Positions 52,301 through 58,559 of a stretch of 64,000 bases of DNA are shown one piece after another (the first letter of the stretch is position 1; each line of letters opens with the position of its first letter). A model generated the notes under the pieces. The model was not told the origin of the DNA and ran no database searches. It was given only the letters and a program-made list of their open reading frames with translations. The stretch is from Leishmania martiniquensis (taxonomy: Eukaryota > Euglenozoa > Kinetoplastea > Trypanosomatida > Trypanosomatidae): positions 1,597,001-1,661,000 of the forward strand of contig NC_090169.1 of NCBI RefSeq assembly GCF_017916325.1. Direction: 5' to 3'. The translations under genes were made by a program, and so were the position numbers.

Positions 52301-53078
52301 ACTCGTGCCGCCGCCGTCCGCCCCGCCAAGTCCGTCGGCCCACGCCTCCGCCGCCGCGGCGCCAAAGCCGCTGGATCGCTTCCTGGAAGCCGAACGCCTA
52401 ACAGCCCTGCGATTGGTATCGCAGGTCAACATGGCTGTGAACGATCTTCGAAAAGTGATTGAAGGCGGTGCGCTGCTCACGGAGGACCGTCGCAAGGAGG
52501 CAGCCGCGATGCTCGTCGGCGACGTCCCCGGTAGCTGGGAGGGTCACTTCCCCAGCAAGGAGCGTATTGCCACATGGATGCAAGCGCTGGTTCGCAAGGC
52601 CGTCACCATCGGCGAGTGGCAGAAGATGATGGCGAACGGTACCTTCGCGAACGCCACACTTGACCTCTCCCATTTTCTGCGTGCAAAGACTTTCCTAAAC
52701 GCACTGCGTGTGGAAACGGCGCACGTCCTTCAACAGCCTCTTGTGTCGCTGACGCTGGTGGCATCCACGTCCACGCCCCCAGCGGGTGCGGCGGTGGTGA
52801 CAGCCCTCGAGGGGCTCATGCTACAGGGCGCCGTGCTGGACGACGCCGATCTTCTGGAGCCCATCGCCACCGCTGATGAGCCAGCGTTCTTTCCCATCAA
52901 GAAGACTTTCGTCGCGTGGATGGCATCTCCGCCGGTGTTCAAGGCCTCAGTACAAGTCCCCGTCTACGCGAACTCCAGCAAGGAGGACTACGTGTGCCAG
53001 TTCGTTCTTCCGTGCCTCGACGAAGTAGCTGCGCAGAACTTTGTGCTCTCTGGCGTGTCGATTGTGCTCGAGCAGTAG
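40353..53078 (+). CDS. DHC2: Cytoplasmic dynein-2 heavy chain (retrograde IFT motor)
   Basis: 4241 residues, close to human DYNC2H1 (about 4300), in one intact frame. The tail and linker fill residues 1 to about 1600. AAA1 has an intact Walker A GPAGTGKT (1648-1655) followed by CDEGIDFKSMGRIF and CFDEFNRL, wording that fits dynein-2 rather than axonemal dyneins. AAA2 Walker A is GPSGSGKS (1947-1954). AAA3 has GPEGCGKA (2259-2266), without the final Ser/Thr. AAA4 is degenerate (ARSGVCAS, 2601-2608). The stalk coiled coil flanks the microtubule-binding domain, with LRSMGKPP starting at 2937. AAA5, AAA6 and the C-terminal domain follow, with a Pro/Ala/Ser insertion at about 3985-4007. The motor returns IFT trains to the flagellar base. 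Leishmania is reported to have two DHC2 isoforms; I cannot say which this is. Confidence 0.93.
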   Translation: MSVAKATEDCITAARKAARKHISGDVLSEQRIGAVLQLQLRATVTSEAEAAQKLLSAMVKAACGAEKGSTKVSGRDVIVDGAAPLVVRTFAEAVPVSKFRFHDLPVDHPTLSLVAEATYVHHLQRFSEPVVEGICDFPPCLLGDALSRFDVSVGGFVVLSLSVGKDNAIQLRLFTTAIDAVMGFMCSTSFTAGLLPEKWRSRDTLQPGQLLDVLEDVQVSISEYWNDSAQDEHARSVTVFLMSSVGAGICNYFGTKTAAAGGLFRGEKTLLEEAHLCCDEWVKTCGRLTTIDWSAVWGDRYEDAALVRVRERLRTILALRGIVEESRELIDPCEFRTLKTDALWDVFDGVDVTDPSSKAQSQWNGALAAYYRRLEPIEQRCASVLRDLFATRTGLAPQAILHEFSGYCHLMKRPIISRELVAEREALLAKLSDGLDAIRLEYQRRAESTENELVLEEEDRRCQTGRFFPGVVNNIIWLRQLRGRVEDKITMCTAILVDLPAASAFVASANHLLDELHDYEQECYRNWAADVEDKSDVLTLDADAPLMEIDEKGQVEVNFTERLVQLIKEVRVLGALGYQIPRPIVRLAQQGEQFLPMGVALKQVASTYNSMAADIIPCTRAMLLEPAVGFEKVITASGNKKLTWRGKKEAARFIEQLQGAARSLAECNRCLRKAHYEIEGIVVELFGISLLRSRERWLSKVRHIREKIETAGFANTESWRQFWDMQLYKAMEAQYQHGLASLHESVEEIKADIVYNAESGQAALRPSLEVLRLQYYQRINEFITFPCRFQGCAAKSVFHDMPSRNVNGIYGVLQSAGQLFKRVSQELKRFVPYLVIGRCGLDGSPSLEEIVGKSLTEVQHWEQSVRLLKQKSKDINSEDLFIRCGCITLCTAAIKGAVEDHLVRLTDALKVTLKQSAEQHLTSINDYLSKAARCLDSKMTKLGEISESNLLYGELMEQRPAIEVDFYHFYNKNVLLQSMTGTAGLDFTKTRDRWATFMGRLDSHEKEVEEKLNRMREGVSNSVKEWEKDAIRFTTRWHELKPKDLTAQKPLAFVMKKKEELQALKERGEEYRKQCEYFHLDEPDLQPIEDAEADIEDYANMWRMLGDFQQQVQELCKEPWISFRAKVYRFEDFVSVWQGRLKEIAANSVTVHIRTMLEKWSLCVPLLKYLRGEGFTSAHWMELFTLLKLRDVTQDTVSFGQILDRYENIFKNEGPIKKLHSRAQGEAQVREALDDVRAWGTDARFVLTSHPDRPDIVLITDWKDTLAALSDNRALLMSMKESPYFSLFSNDASKWEDRLSTLDEYLRQMNQIQRKWVYLEPIFRRGALPHEKERFERIDSAYLAVVKAVKSDNRLIALAERTEFKATLRDVSEQLERCQKALNEFLESKRDRFPRFYFISDDDLLEILAQSNNSSVIQTHLKKLFMGIHSVQFDAQRENILQIQSLEGEAVPLLKPVRVTEEVEMWLSQLDAEVKATLKVHVVQCVARADIGAYASQVLCTAEMITFTQNVEAAIRDTTGGGVALQKLKSHLQTRLRELTAYAGGNSDALVGIKLKALIMDLIHNIEVVQLLITKGVDRESHWLWTKQLRFYLNNAQQCVLRMVDAEFRYSYEYQGNAPKLVHTLLTDCCYLTLTQGMRLGYGGNPYGPAGTGKTETVKALGNALGRQVLVFNCDEGIDFKSMGRIFTGLVKCGAWGCFDEFNRLKVDQLSAVSQMIQVIQEALKSGDKSCQLLGRSIQVDSNAGIFVTLNPAGKRYGGRSKLPDNLKQLFRSIAMSAPDNALITETILYSEGFENAKHLATKVVETFKLCSQLLSQQQHYDWGLRAMKAVLRLGGTLVHDFLTERVAGKVQLSAEQILQHESEILIKSLRVNTLSKLTFDDAVLFNALLTDIFPGVQVLEIDYKSLRPAIEASIKELKLQVAETQIQKILQLYEALQQRMGVVLVGPSGSGKSTLMKVLRRALQRLGQKVPLYVVNPKALPREQLLGRMDPDTREWFDGVLTDAAKKVVREETSAHSWIFCDGDIDPEWVESLNSVLDDNKLLTMPNGVRVQFGDNVNFLFETHSLEFASPATVSRMGIIYFSEEDVDPKMTVASWLAEQPEELQDPLRQWIDAYFYKAIESLLTYGDLVVGTTRTGLVMSGLAQMKNCTTRKQFALALLYGLGSYLPEGSRRHYAKEILLLIDERAPDAKSPLDFRYDEAQQDYVSLEFAPAVDLIIDDLYRHPMILTVECQRALEVMRAWAKPTRPGVYRPFILVGPEGCGKAMLLNNLFMNTTSARVASINCSAQTEAIHVIQKLKQACSMFNSNHGKVLRPKEAERLILLLKDLNLPKPDRYGTVQLHSFLQQLILYDGFYDTDLEWVTVERVQIVGSMNPPGSMGRHPVAPRFLAITSVLSVSYPSKEALQQVYSEFLKVMLQSGRLKLNMPNKGSADLARGVTTVYETVTARCTVDVASHYVFNPRDITRWVLNLLNYDTPNMADVLAYEARRIFVDRLVTTEERMRLSKAIRDNVTLLVGHRDAPSEKENVYYVSWLDAASPGKKRLAGTTLEEVKKSAEAFALEYSRENASLDVQLIPEVCAWIARVDRVLSQERGNLMLVARSGVCASQIVRLVAHSNRTPVVTLGVTREYGVKQFTAELKSAMTKAGVEGQRIVLLLEDYNFFHPYFLETINSLLSSGEVAGLFTQEEQDALLNPLKVEAAGEGISAYNFFVDRIARYLHIVVVMDPTSRNYEPQCRANPALFTRCNVYWMGTWDSSSLKVVPRIMIASAFKVLDQREDKKEFSLTTELVHLHRSFGEKFSPQHFKLLCETFDHLFQEKSRQVAEGLARLKSGVTKLDEAQENVDKIATDVTEKKKLLEVKQQEADDALKEIQKRMEEAGSQKRSIHKVQKELDKEQSAIQERKSVIEGRLSGIQPVLDAALSAVSSIRSEHLTELRSMGKPPATVQCVMQGVVLLIEAGKGAEAATWPAIRKVLAGDIKGQILNFDINNVGPAARTQVEKFIAANAESFKRETIAHASKAAAPMAEWLKAVLEYSKVLETVAPMRTELREYEANLQKGQEEMTKYEGKLRKVEKKVEELKDKFGEKTTEAERLKDQVEQAEQLLVNAKELLSKLGDEHTRWTAQMRTITHDSFLLPKQCLLAAGVIVYLGEDAEDTRCAALAEWKVRVKLPDFNFFTFLRDESVQLHYKAEGLPGDELSMDNAVIIQEQVSTPLIKDPSGQAVQWLQENLKKQKAVVDVCSISENRLASALELALRFGKKFIVSDVDRVEPFLYPILRKEFHTEGTKRVIQIGDRRTVDYADGFQLYLVTRSTDLHVAPGIMGYLTPISFTITQSGLEGQFLGITIQHEQPQLEREKLETLQKEEGLKMQLAELEERLLANLANSEGSLLENKALIESLNQIKSQASDISTALQQSKLVQVDIDAKRNVYRPFATTASAVFFLTKSLQELSHMYQFSLQLFLNLFQRSLKRHEDLRTDPETKIAALQETFIQITVSAIAQSLFKEHRVVYGIHLCRSLHLSACTEAEWDFFIDKAIAVEEKRKEVRVPTFVLPDSVQTFRTFAALFPDMASKARFQEADVWLQWMRSATPESDYPGFLKSLTHFQRLLLMKTLRGDRLIAAMNAVACTLLKVDSLDESGSLISAVEQSDANRPVLVITSAGADPSQELQAIAHKKVGRVRFHQLAMGSGQTGEALRLLRESAAKGEWLFLKNLHLVVQWVSQLEKELMVLKPDASFRLFLTSEAHDEFPFILLGQSLKITFEPPPGIKQNLLRTYHDWGPAFVNEKDEKQRQLLFAAASLQAIVQERRSYVPQGWTKDYEITAADLKSSADIVLRHSMHGDVDWPSIRGILNDAIYGGKMETHFDKVIMATYVEKMFHVNCMAGTKQQEPLFYHTRIPSGDYADFTQAIKRLPDSDIPVLFSLPPNADRVVQLSRVRALTSDLQRIHESHREVAADREAWSARLTPILDRWAAMTASHADILVPPPSAPPSPSAHASAAAAPKPLDRFLEAERLTALRLVSQVNMAVNDLRKVIEGGALLTEDRRKEAAAMLVGDVPGSWEGHFPSKERIATWMQALVRKAVTIGEWQKMMANGTFANATLDLSHFLRAKTFLNALRVETAHVLQQPLVSLTLVASTSTPPAGAAVVTALEGLMLQGAVLDDADLLEPIATADEPAFFPIKKTFVAWMASPPVFKASVQVPVYANSSKEDYVCQFVLPCLDEVAAQNFVLSGVSIVLEQ

Positions 53079-54280
53079 TACATAACTTTGCGGCATTCGC
53101 GTATTCCTTGACGCACATGCGTGCATCGGGGCATCGCAAACTGTCGAGCTCCTGCAGCCCTCCTTTCTTTCCGTGCCACGTGGCCCTCTCCTTCTTGGCA
53201 CAGAAGAGAGGGACAGCTCGGTGTGGCGACTGCTGACGCTCTTCTCGTGCCCCACCCCCTCTCTCTTCCTCCTGACCTCTTGATGCTAGCGCTGCTCTTT
53301 TGTGTCGCCTCCGCTTTGGGCATGTGTATGCGCTGCGCGCGACAAGGTTCACGAGCGCCTTCTAAAGACCTCTGGCGTTGATGGTGGCGGAAAGCGGGCA
53401 GCTTCATCTGTTTTGGGGGTGGCGCGCACTCGTTTTGGAGCTCCGCTTCGGGCAATCGGCGCATTGACGTTGTGGTGTCTTCATCTTATGTGAAAGAAGT
53501 TGACAGAGAGAGAAATGGCAAAACGTCGCCCGTACAGACGGAACGCCTCAAAGTCCGTGGAGCATCCCCGCAGAGGCAATCACTGTTTCGCTAGATGTAC
53601 ATGGCAGAGCAGCCCGGGCCCGAGCATTTCCCCCTCACCCTTTCCTCTCTGCACTAGGAACGGCTTCGTTCGCGCTGCAAGGCAAGCTCTTGACGGACTC
53701 TACGCGCCTCCTGCTCCTGCTGTGCTTTGGTAAGTGCGAAGTGCCGTATCTGCTCTGTATCTGTTTGGGTGGATCGGTAGTGGACATTGGGATTGGGCAG
53801 GGGAGGCCTGGGGGGGTGAGGAATTCTACGGCGTTCTCCTGTTTCCCCTCGCGCTTCACACTTCATGTGTCGGATGTACCGTTACACACATACACGCGCA
53901 CAAATAGTCGCATCACCGCTTGTTCATCGCCCTCTGACTTTCCCTTCGAAGGGCGGAGTTGTTGTTGTCAGCGGCGCACTATCGAATAACTGAAGGCAAC
54001 GAGCAACTCTCTCTCTCCTCGCTGGGTGTCAGGAGGTACAACGGCCTGTATCCGATACGCGCTGAAATGCTCCCCAGTCTCTGTTTCGCCTGTGCAAAAG
54101 AAAGGCCCCCCTGCGCGTACGACCACACTCGCCATCTCTGGACTGCTTCGCCTTCTCGGATCCTCACCATTCCTACCACTTTATCCTGGCTGATTGTGAT
54201 CCCCCCATACACACACACACTCTCACACTAGCGTGCGCGCCGTAGCGTTTCGATTTTCCTGTTGCGCACCGTATTCCGTC
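53079..54280 (+). other. Intergenic spacer (1.2 kb)
   Basis: No gene seen. It holds the dynein 3'UTR with a C/T-rich patch at about 53240-53280, mixed sequence, and a run of C then CA repeat (about 54200-54220) leading to the acceptor AG at 54230-54231. Confidence 0.65.
54230..54231 (+). promoter_or_regulatory. Predicted spliced-leader acceptor for the zinc-knuckle gene
   Basis: AG follows a C-rich and CA-rich segment; the first ATG downstream is 54281. Confidence 0.5.
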
Positions 54281-54730
54281 ATGTACGGCGACAAGGGCCC
54301 GCCTAAGGGGTACAGCGTCCCTCGGTACGACACGAACGCTGCCAAGCGGTGCCAAACGTGCGGTTGTCAGGCGCATTGGACATTTGAGTGCCCGCAGAAG
54401 AAATCCGACATGTCGTCTGCAAAGAAGAGCGCTACCGCGACGGTGAAGCTGAGCCGCAGTCAGATGCTCAAATACGGGATAAAGCAGAAGTCTGCGAATT
54501 TCACGCCAGAGCCGACGGAGCGCGAAGTGTTCGACGCGGAACTGAAGGAGCTGCGCAACGTTCTGACAGCGGAGGTTCGCCAGGAGCTCAAGGCTGAAGA
54601 GGCTGCGGCCCGCATGGGTGGGCATCCCGCCGAGTCGCCAGAGCCGCCTCTGCTCTCCGCTTCACTGAAAAATGAATCGCCATCAGACGCGGTCACAACC
54701 AAGACTGAGCGCAGGGAAGAGGAGGAGTGA
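54281..54730 (+). CDS. Small CCHC zinc-knuckle protein (ZCCHC10-like)
   Basis: 149 residues from ATG 54281, the first after the AG at 54230-54231; the frame is open upstream without an ATG. One zinc knuckle of the form C-x2-C-x4-H-x4-C is complete (C24, C27, H32, C37). Its HWTFEC wording resembles ZCCHC10 and other single-knuckle RNA-binding proteins. The knuckle is followed by a Lys/Ser stretch and a helix (about 85-110, ELKELRNVLTAEVRQELK), and the tail is acidic/Ser-rich. Single CCHC knuckles usually bind single-stranded RNA; the substrate and the compartment are unknown. Confidence 0.8.
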   Translation: MYGDKGPPKGYSVPRYDTNAAKRCQTCGCQAHWTFECPQKKSDMSSAKKSATATVKLSRSQMLKYGIKQKSANFTPEPTEREVFDAELKELRNVLTAEVRQELKAEEAAARMGGHPAESPEPPLLSASLKNESPSDAVTTKTERREEEE

Positions 54731-55460
54731 TGACACCAACGAAAGAACTCGGGAAGCAGCGCCAGTCCCTACATGGTAGCCGACGTGACCTGTGCACCTC
54801 TTCACCTGCACGCAGCTCTCTCTTGCTCCGTGTACCATCCCCTCTCTTGTGGAGGAGTCCGTATCCCTTCCCTTTGCTGGCAGAGAGGTGTGCACATAAG
54901 TGGACTCTATCGACTTCAGGCGACGAGAGTGGAAGTCCTTCAACAAGAACACAAGCACGACTCCGCGCGTTCACGTGAGGGCCCCTGAGCCGGCGAAGCA
55001 GCACGTATGCAAAGAAACAGCTCATGAATTGCTCCTGCAGCCCCCCTCCCCAACACACGCACACGCAGGCACCACCGCAGTGCTCGGCACCGTCCACAGC
55101 AAGCCCAGCTGCTCTTGCCCTCTCTCCTTTGCCCTCTCCACTTTTCACGCTATGGGCAGGTGCTTTGCTGGGCTTCCTGCCAACCCGCCCCTGTCCCCAT
55201 CTTTGCTTGCTCGCTTCTTATTGGGTACAACCCCTTGTCTATTCTGCGCATCCTCTCTGGCATGACGTTCGCCCCATCTCACGGCCTTGTCACCCATTAG
55301 GAACTGAATACTGCTGGAAAGCCTGACGCTGTCGCTTCTGCGTCCCCCCTCCTCCTCGCGTTTGCTCTCAACGCAGCCGTGCGCCTGCGAGTGGAGCAAG
55401 CGTCGCCGAGTGCCCAGTACTCGGATTCGGCATGTCGAGCGGCGGTGTGTGTGCCTGTGT
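54731..55460 (+). other. Intergenic spacer (0.7 kb) with possible uORF
   Basis: No gene seen. C/T tracts at about 55110-55145 and 55325-55370 lead to an AG at about 55375-55376. After that AG an out-of-frame ATG at 55432 opens a 22-codon reading frame that stops at 55498-55500, overlapping the first two possible starts of the next gene. Confidence 0.55.
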
Positions 55461-57245
55461 ATGCGGCGTTTGCCATGCCTCATCTTCTCAATGGTCTTGA
55501 AGATGCACTCGCACTTTAGGCACCGACGTGACCGACAGCTCACCTCAGGGCTACTGATTCTCCTCGTACTCACAGTGACGCACTGGTGGATGGTGACCAT
55601 GTATCTCCCGCGCAGCGGTCCTTCCGTCCTTCCTCCCGTCCTGGCCCCGCATGATTCAACGCTGCCGCGCGTGTCATGGGCACCGTGGTGGAAGAATCTG
55701 CTTGAACAAACCCCATCACCGTTCTCGCACCCCCCGCCACCGCCTCTGCACAACGAGGAGCCGACTACCCCGCCGGACCGAGCGGCTATTATCTCCACCA
55801 CAGCACCTTATTTGCCGCCGCTACTGCTCACATCGAGTACGGCGCCGCCAGCGAGAGCAGGACACAGCTCGAAGGGTCTCTACTCCTCGGCAACGGAGCA
55901 GAATAGTGGGTCCGACACCCCAGCCACCAGCGACTCGCCGACTCTCACGCCGCACCACCGTATTGCTGCTTTTTACAAGCAGCTCCGCACCTTTCAGGAG
56001 AATTTGCACGTGAAAGACGTAAAAGGCAACCCTGATCAACCCACGAAGGACTATGTAGACATCAACGCAGACGGTGGAAGCGGACCACCGCTCCCGTACG
56101 ACCTCGACTACGTCGAGGACCCTGCGCGTTGGACCGCGTGCGACCCTCGGAACGCCTCTTTCTCCCTAGAGCGCGATCGGCTATGCCAGGAGTACCTGCG
56201 CAACCTTAACAACATGCGCAGTATTAAGGCCATGTCCTCGAAACTGCTGCAGGGCCGCACCATCAAGATGCAGATTACATACGCGCACAACAACATTAAA
56301 GCCATCGTGAAGCTCTCGCAGCGGAAGTTCCTCTACGAGGCCGTCAGTGAGTACTGGGCCTACTCCTTTGACCGCGCGCTCAAGTTCAACCGGGTGCCGA
56401 CATCGGCGTTTGTACCTATTCCGCTGGACTACTTGCGAGCCGCCGTCGCCTACTCACCGCTCTTCTCGCAGTGGTTCAACCGGTTCGTCGTCTTGTACAA
56501 CTACACAAGCCGGAACTTTGTTCAATGCGCCTATTACACACGGCAGGTGTCGGAGTGTAGCATGGCGACGGTGCAGCTGTGGATGAAAGATGTGCACCCC
56601 ACGCTGGACACATTTCTGGCCATTCCCTACGAAATCGACGACTCCTTCGTCCGAAAGTATTACATTCCCGGCCACGAGCTCTTCGCTGGTACAAAACGGG
56701 CACGGCTGCGCGCCATAGGTGAGCTTCTCGACCGCAGCATCTTTGACTTCCTTATCAGCAACACCGACCGTGGTACGAATAGCCACAACAACTTTGCTTA
56801 CGGCGGGTGCAGCGCCAAGACAGTGTGCCAACTCGAAACGCCGCAAAACCGCATCACAGGTCTTGCGAAGTACGCCTATATCGACCACGGAAGCAGTCTC
56901 TACTCGCACAAGGAGCCGCCGGAGAACCCCTTCTTCGGAAACGCCGATCGGATTCGCATCTGCCGCTTTCGCCGGTCGACCTTTGAGCACCTCGCCAGGT
57001 TTGCCTCGACGGAGCGCTTGCCCTATCCTTTGATTCAGCATGTTGAGCGATCCGTGCCGGCTGCCGCCTACGAGGTCAGCCACGAATCCGTCATTCGCAA
57101 AGTTCAGGTGCGCCTTGACAAGATTCTGTACATCATCGATCGCTGCAGGGCCAAGTACACAGACGACGAGGTGTTTTCGATACCGGATTACGATGCAGTG
57201 CGCATTGCCGAGGAGGATGCACTGCTCGGTGATGAATGGCACTGA
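55461..57245 (+). CDS. FAM20/four-jointed-like secretory-pathway kinase, type II membrane protein
   Basis: 594 residues from ATG 55461, the first in-frame ATG; 55491 and 55503 are alternatives. A short basic N-terminus precedes one membrane anchor (about 34-52), then a Pro/Thr/Ser-rich stem (to about 180), as in Golgi type II enzymes. The C-terminal half shows kinase landmarks in FAM20 order: IKAIVKLSQ with K284, a segment with SEYWAYSFDRAL and E297 followed by FNRVP, a Cys-containing block (QCAYYTRQVSEC), then SIFDFLISNTDR with D436, and YIDHGSS with D475 at the metal-binding DxG site. FAM20C and four-jointed phosphorylate secreted proteins or glycans in the Golgi lumen. All catalytic positions I can place are present, so activity is plausible. 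The substrate is unknown; secreted phosphoglycoproteins would be one guess. Confidence 0.75.
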   Translation: MRRLPCLIFSMVLKMHSHFRHRRDRQLTSGLLILLVLTVTHWWMVTMYLPRSGPSVLPPVLAPHDSTLPRVSWAPWWKNLLEQTPSPFSHPPPPPLHNEEPTTPPDRAAIISTTAPYLPPLLLTSSTAPPARAGHSSKGLYSSATEQNSGSDTPATSDSPTLTPHHRIAAFYKQLRTFQENLHVKDVKGNPDQPTKDYVDINADGGSGPPLPYDLDYVEDPARWTACDPRNASFSLERDRLCQEYLRNLNNMRSIKAMSSKLLQGRTIKMQITYAHNNIKAIVKLSQRKFLYEAVSEYWAYSFDRALKFNRVPTSAFVPIPLDYLRAAVAYSPLFSQWFNRFVVLYNYTSRNFVQCAYYTRQVSECSMATVQLWMKDVHPTLDTFLAIPYEIDDSFVRKYYIPGHELFAGTKRARLRAIGELLDRSIFDFLISNTDRGTNSHNNFAYGGCSAKTVCQLETPQNRITGLAKYAYIDHGSSLYSHKEPPENPFFGNADRIRICRFRRSTFEHLARFASTERLPYPLIQHVERSVPAAAYEVSHESVIRKVQVRLDKILYIIDRCRAKYTDDEVFSIPDYDAVRIAEEDALLGDEWH

Positions 57246-58559
57246 CGCCGGGCTTGTCGGACGACTGTGTCAAGAAGTTAGTCATGTAAAGCCAAGAAGG
57301 CAATCTACTAACACTGCATCACCCTACCGCAACAAGCACCAACGCTCACCTTCCCCCTCCCCCTTTTTTCCGTCCTCCTCACACACTCCTCACACGCCGA
57401 GGGCGGTCGTGTCGGTTTTTCCTCGCCTCTTCTTGACCGATGCTGATGGGGGGGGCGGGTCCGCAGGGGCCCTTCAGCCATTCTCAGCGTGTCCTGCGTT
57501 TCACTGCGCTCATCCAATATTCTTTCATCCAAGGCGAGTCACAATCGCGTCCGGCGGACGCGTACGGGTGCATCTGCGAGCGTGTCGCAGTACGCACGAA
57601 AGCCGGAGGGACACCAGCGGAAAAAAACGATCTCTCCTAACAAGAGCTCCCGGGCATACGCTTCGCGGCTGCGCTGACGCAGTGGTGTGCTTGGCTCTGT
57701 TCCTCATCCGCAGGATTCGATGGAGGACATCCAGCACAAGGGTGACGGAGCTTCACCACTTCGAAGAGGACGCCCCTTGAAAGGAGGGACCGCGCTGTTC
57801 GCGCCCCCTGGCAGCTCGATGAGACAGAAGAGCCGAGATGCGTTCTTGTTGGCCCCGGAGCATGCGAAGGCTTTCTTTTGCCGATCTTTTGATAACCATG
57901 CACAAGTGGAGACGGTGACTTGCCCGCGAGGGCTATGCGTAGACGGCCGACACGGCTCCCTGACCTTCCCCTTCCTCCCCATCCGTCTTACTTTCCTCTC
58001 CCTCGCTGATGCAACCACACCCCTTGCGCACTGCTTTTCTTCGCGGCAACCCTGCTCGCTCACCCGGTATCGCCTTAGGGGCAGAAAGCGGAGCGTCCTC
58101 ACAAGAGCACACACGCGCCCACAAATACACTTACACAGTGACACTGCACACGTGTCTTTTTTTCCTTTTGTATCTGTCGCATCATTGGCGCGATCGATAA
58201 TCGACTTGGGCGTGCTGGCTTGTGCCCTGCGCCTCTGAACTCCTCCTCATCCCTCTTCCCATGCAAGCGCACCTCAACGACTTTCAGCACGCAGACATAC
58301 GCGTGTACAATTCCGAACAAGTCTGTCTCACACGAGTCAGTAGCGCGAACGTTTGCAAGAAACGTGCTCCTCCTACCTCACCCGCTGTTGCTCTCTTCAC
58401 CTCCCTATTCTTAGTCTAGCACGGGGCACTGTGCTACGCGTGTGCTTGTCACTGTGCGCGTCCTTGGATGAGGGTGTCGCCTTCCTTGGCACGCACGCCA
58501 CTCCTTCGCTTCATTGTTTTTCTTCGTTTTCATTCCACGTAGCGTCGTGCGAGTGCTTC
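57246..58559 (+). other. Intergenic spacer (1.3 kb)
   Basis: No gene supported; + ORFs of 183-246 codons here are read-through of spacer or shadow sequence. C/T tracts at about 57345-57390, 57965-58005, 58370-58412 (ending in AG 58413-58414) and 58500-58540 (ending in AG 58541-58542). The last is closest to the next start. Confidence 0.6.
58541..58542 (+). promoter_or_regulatory. Predicted spliced-leader acceptor for the phosphatase gene
   Basis: AG after a T/C-rich tract (about 58510-58538), 17 bases before ATG 58560. Using it avoids an out-of-frame 24-codon uORF (58468-58542) that the upstream AG at 58413-58414 would include. Confidence 0.55.

Noticed and set aside
49635..52343. Long minus-strand ORFs (about 255 and 287 codons) inside the dynein gene
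   Set aside because: They are shadows of a strongly biased GC-rich coding frame on the other strand, with no recognisable domain.
57040..58238. + strand ORFs of 246 and 183 codons after the FAM20-like gene
   Set aside because: The first overlaps the end of the real gene in another frame; both run through pyrimidine tracts with random-looking translation.
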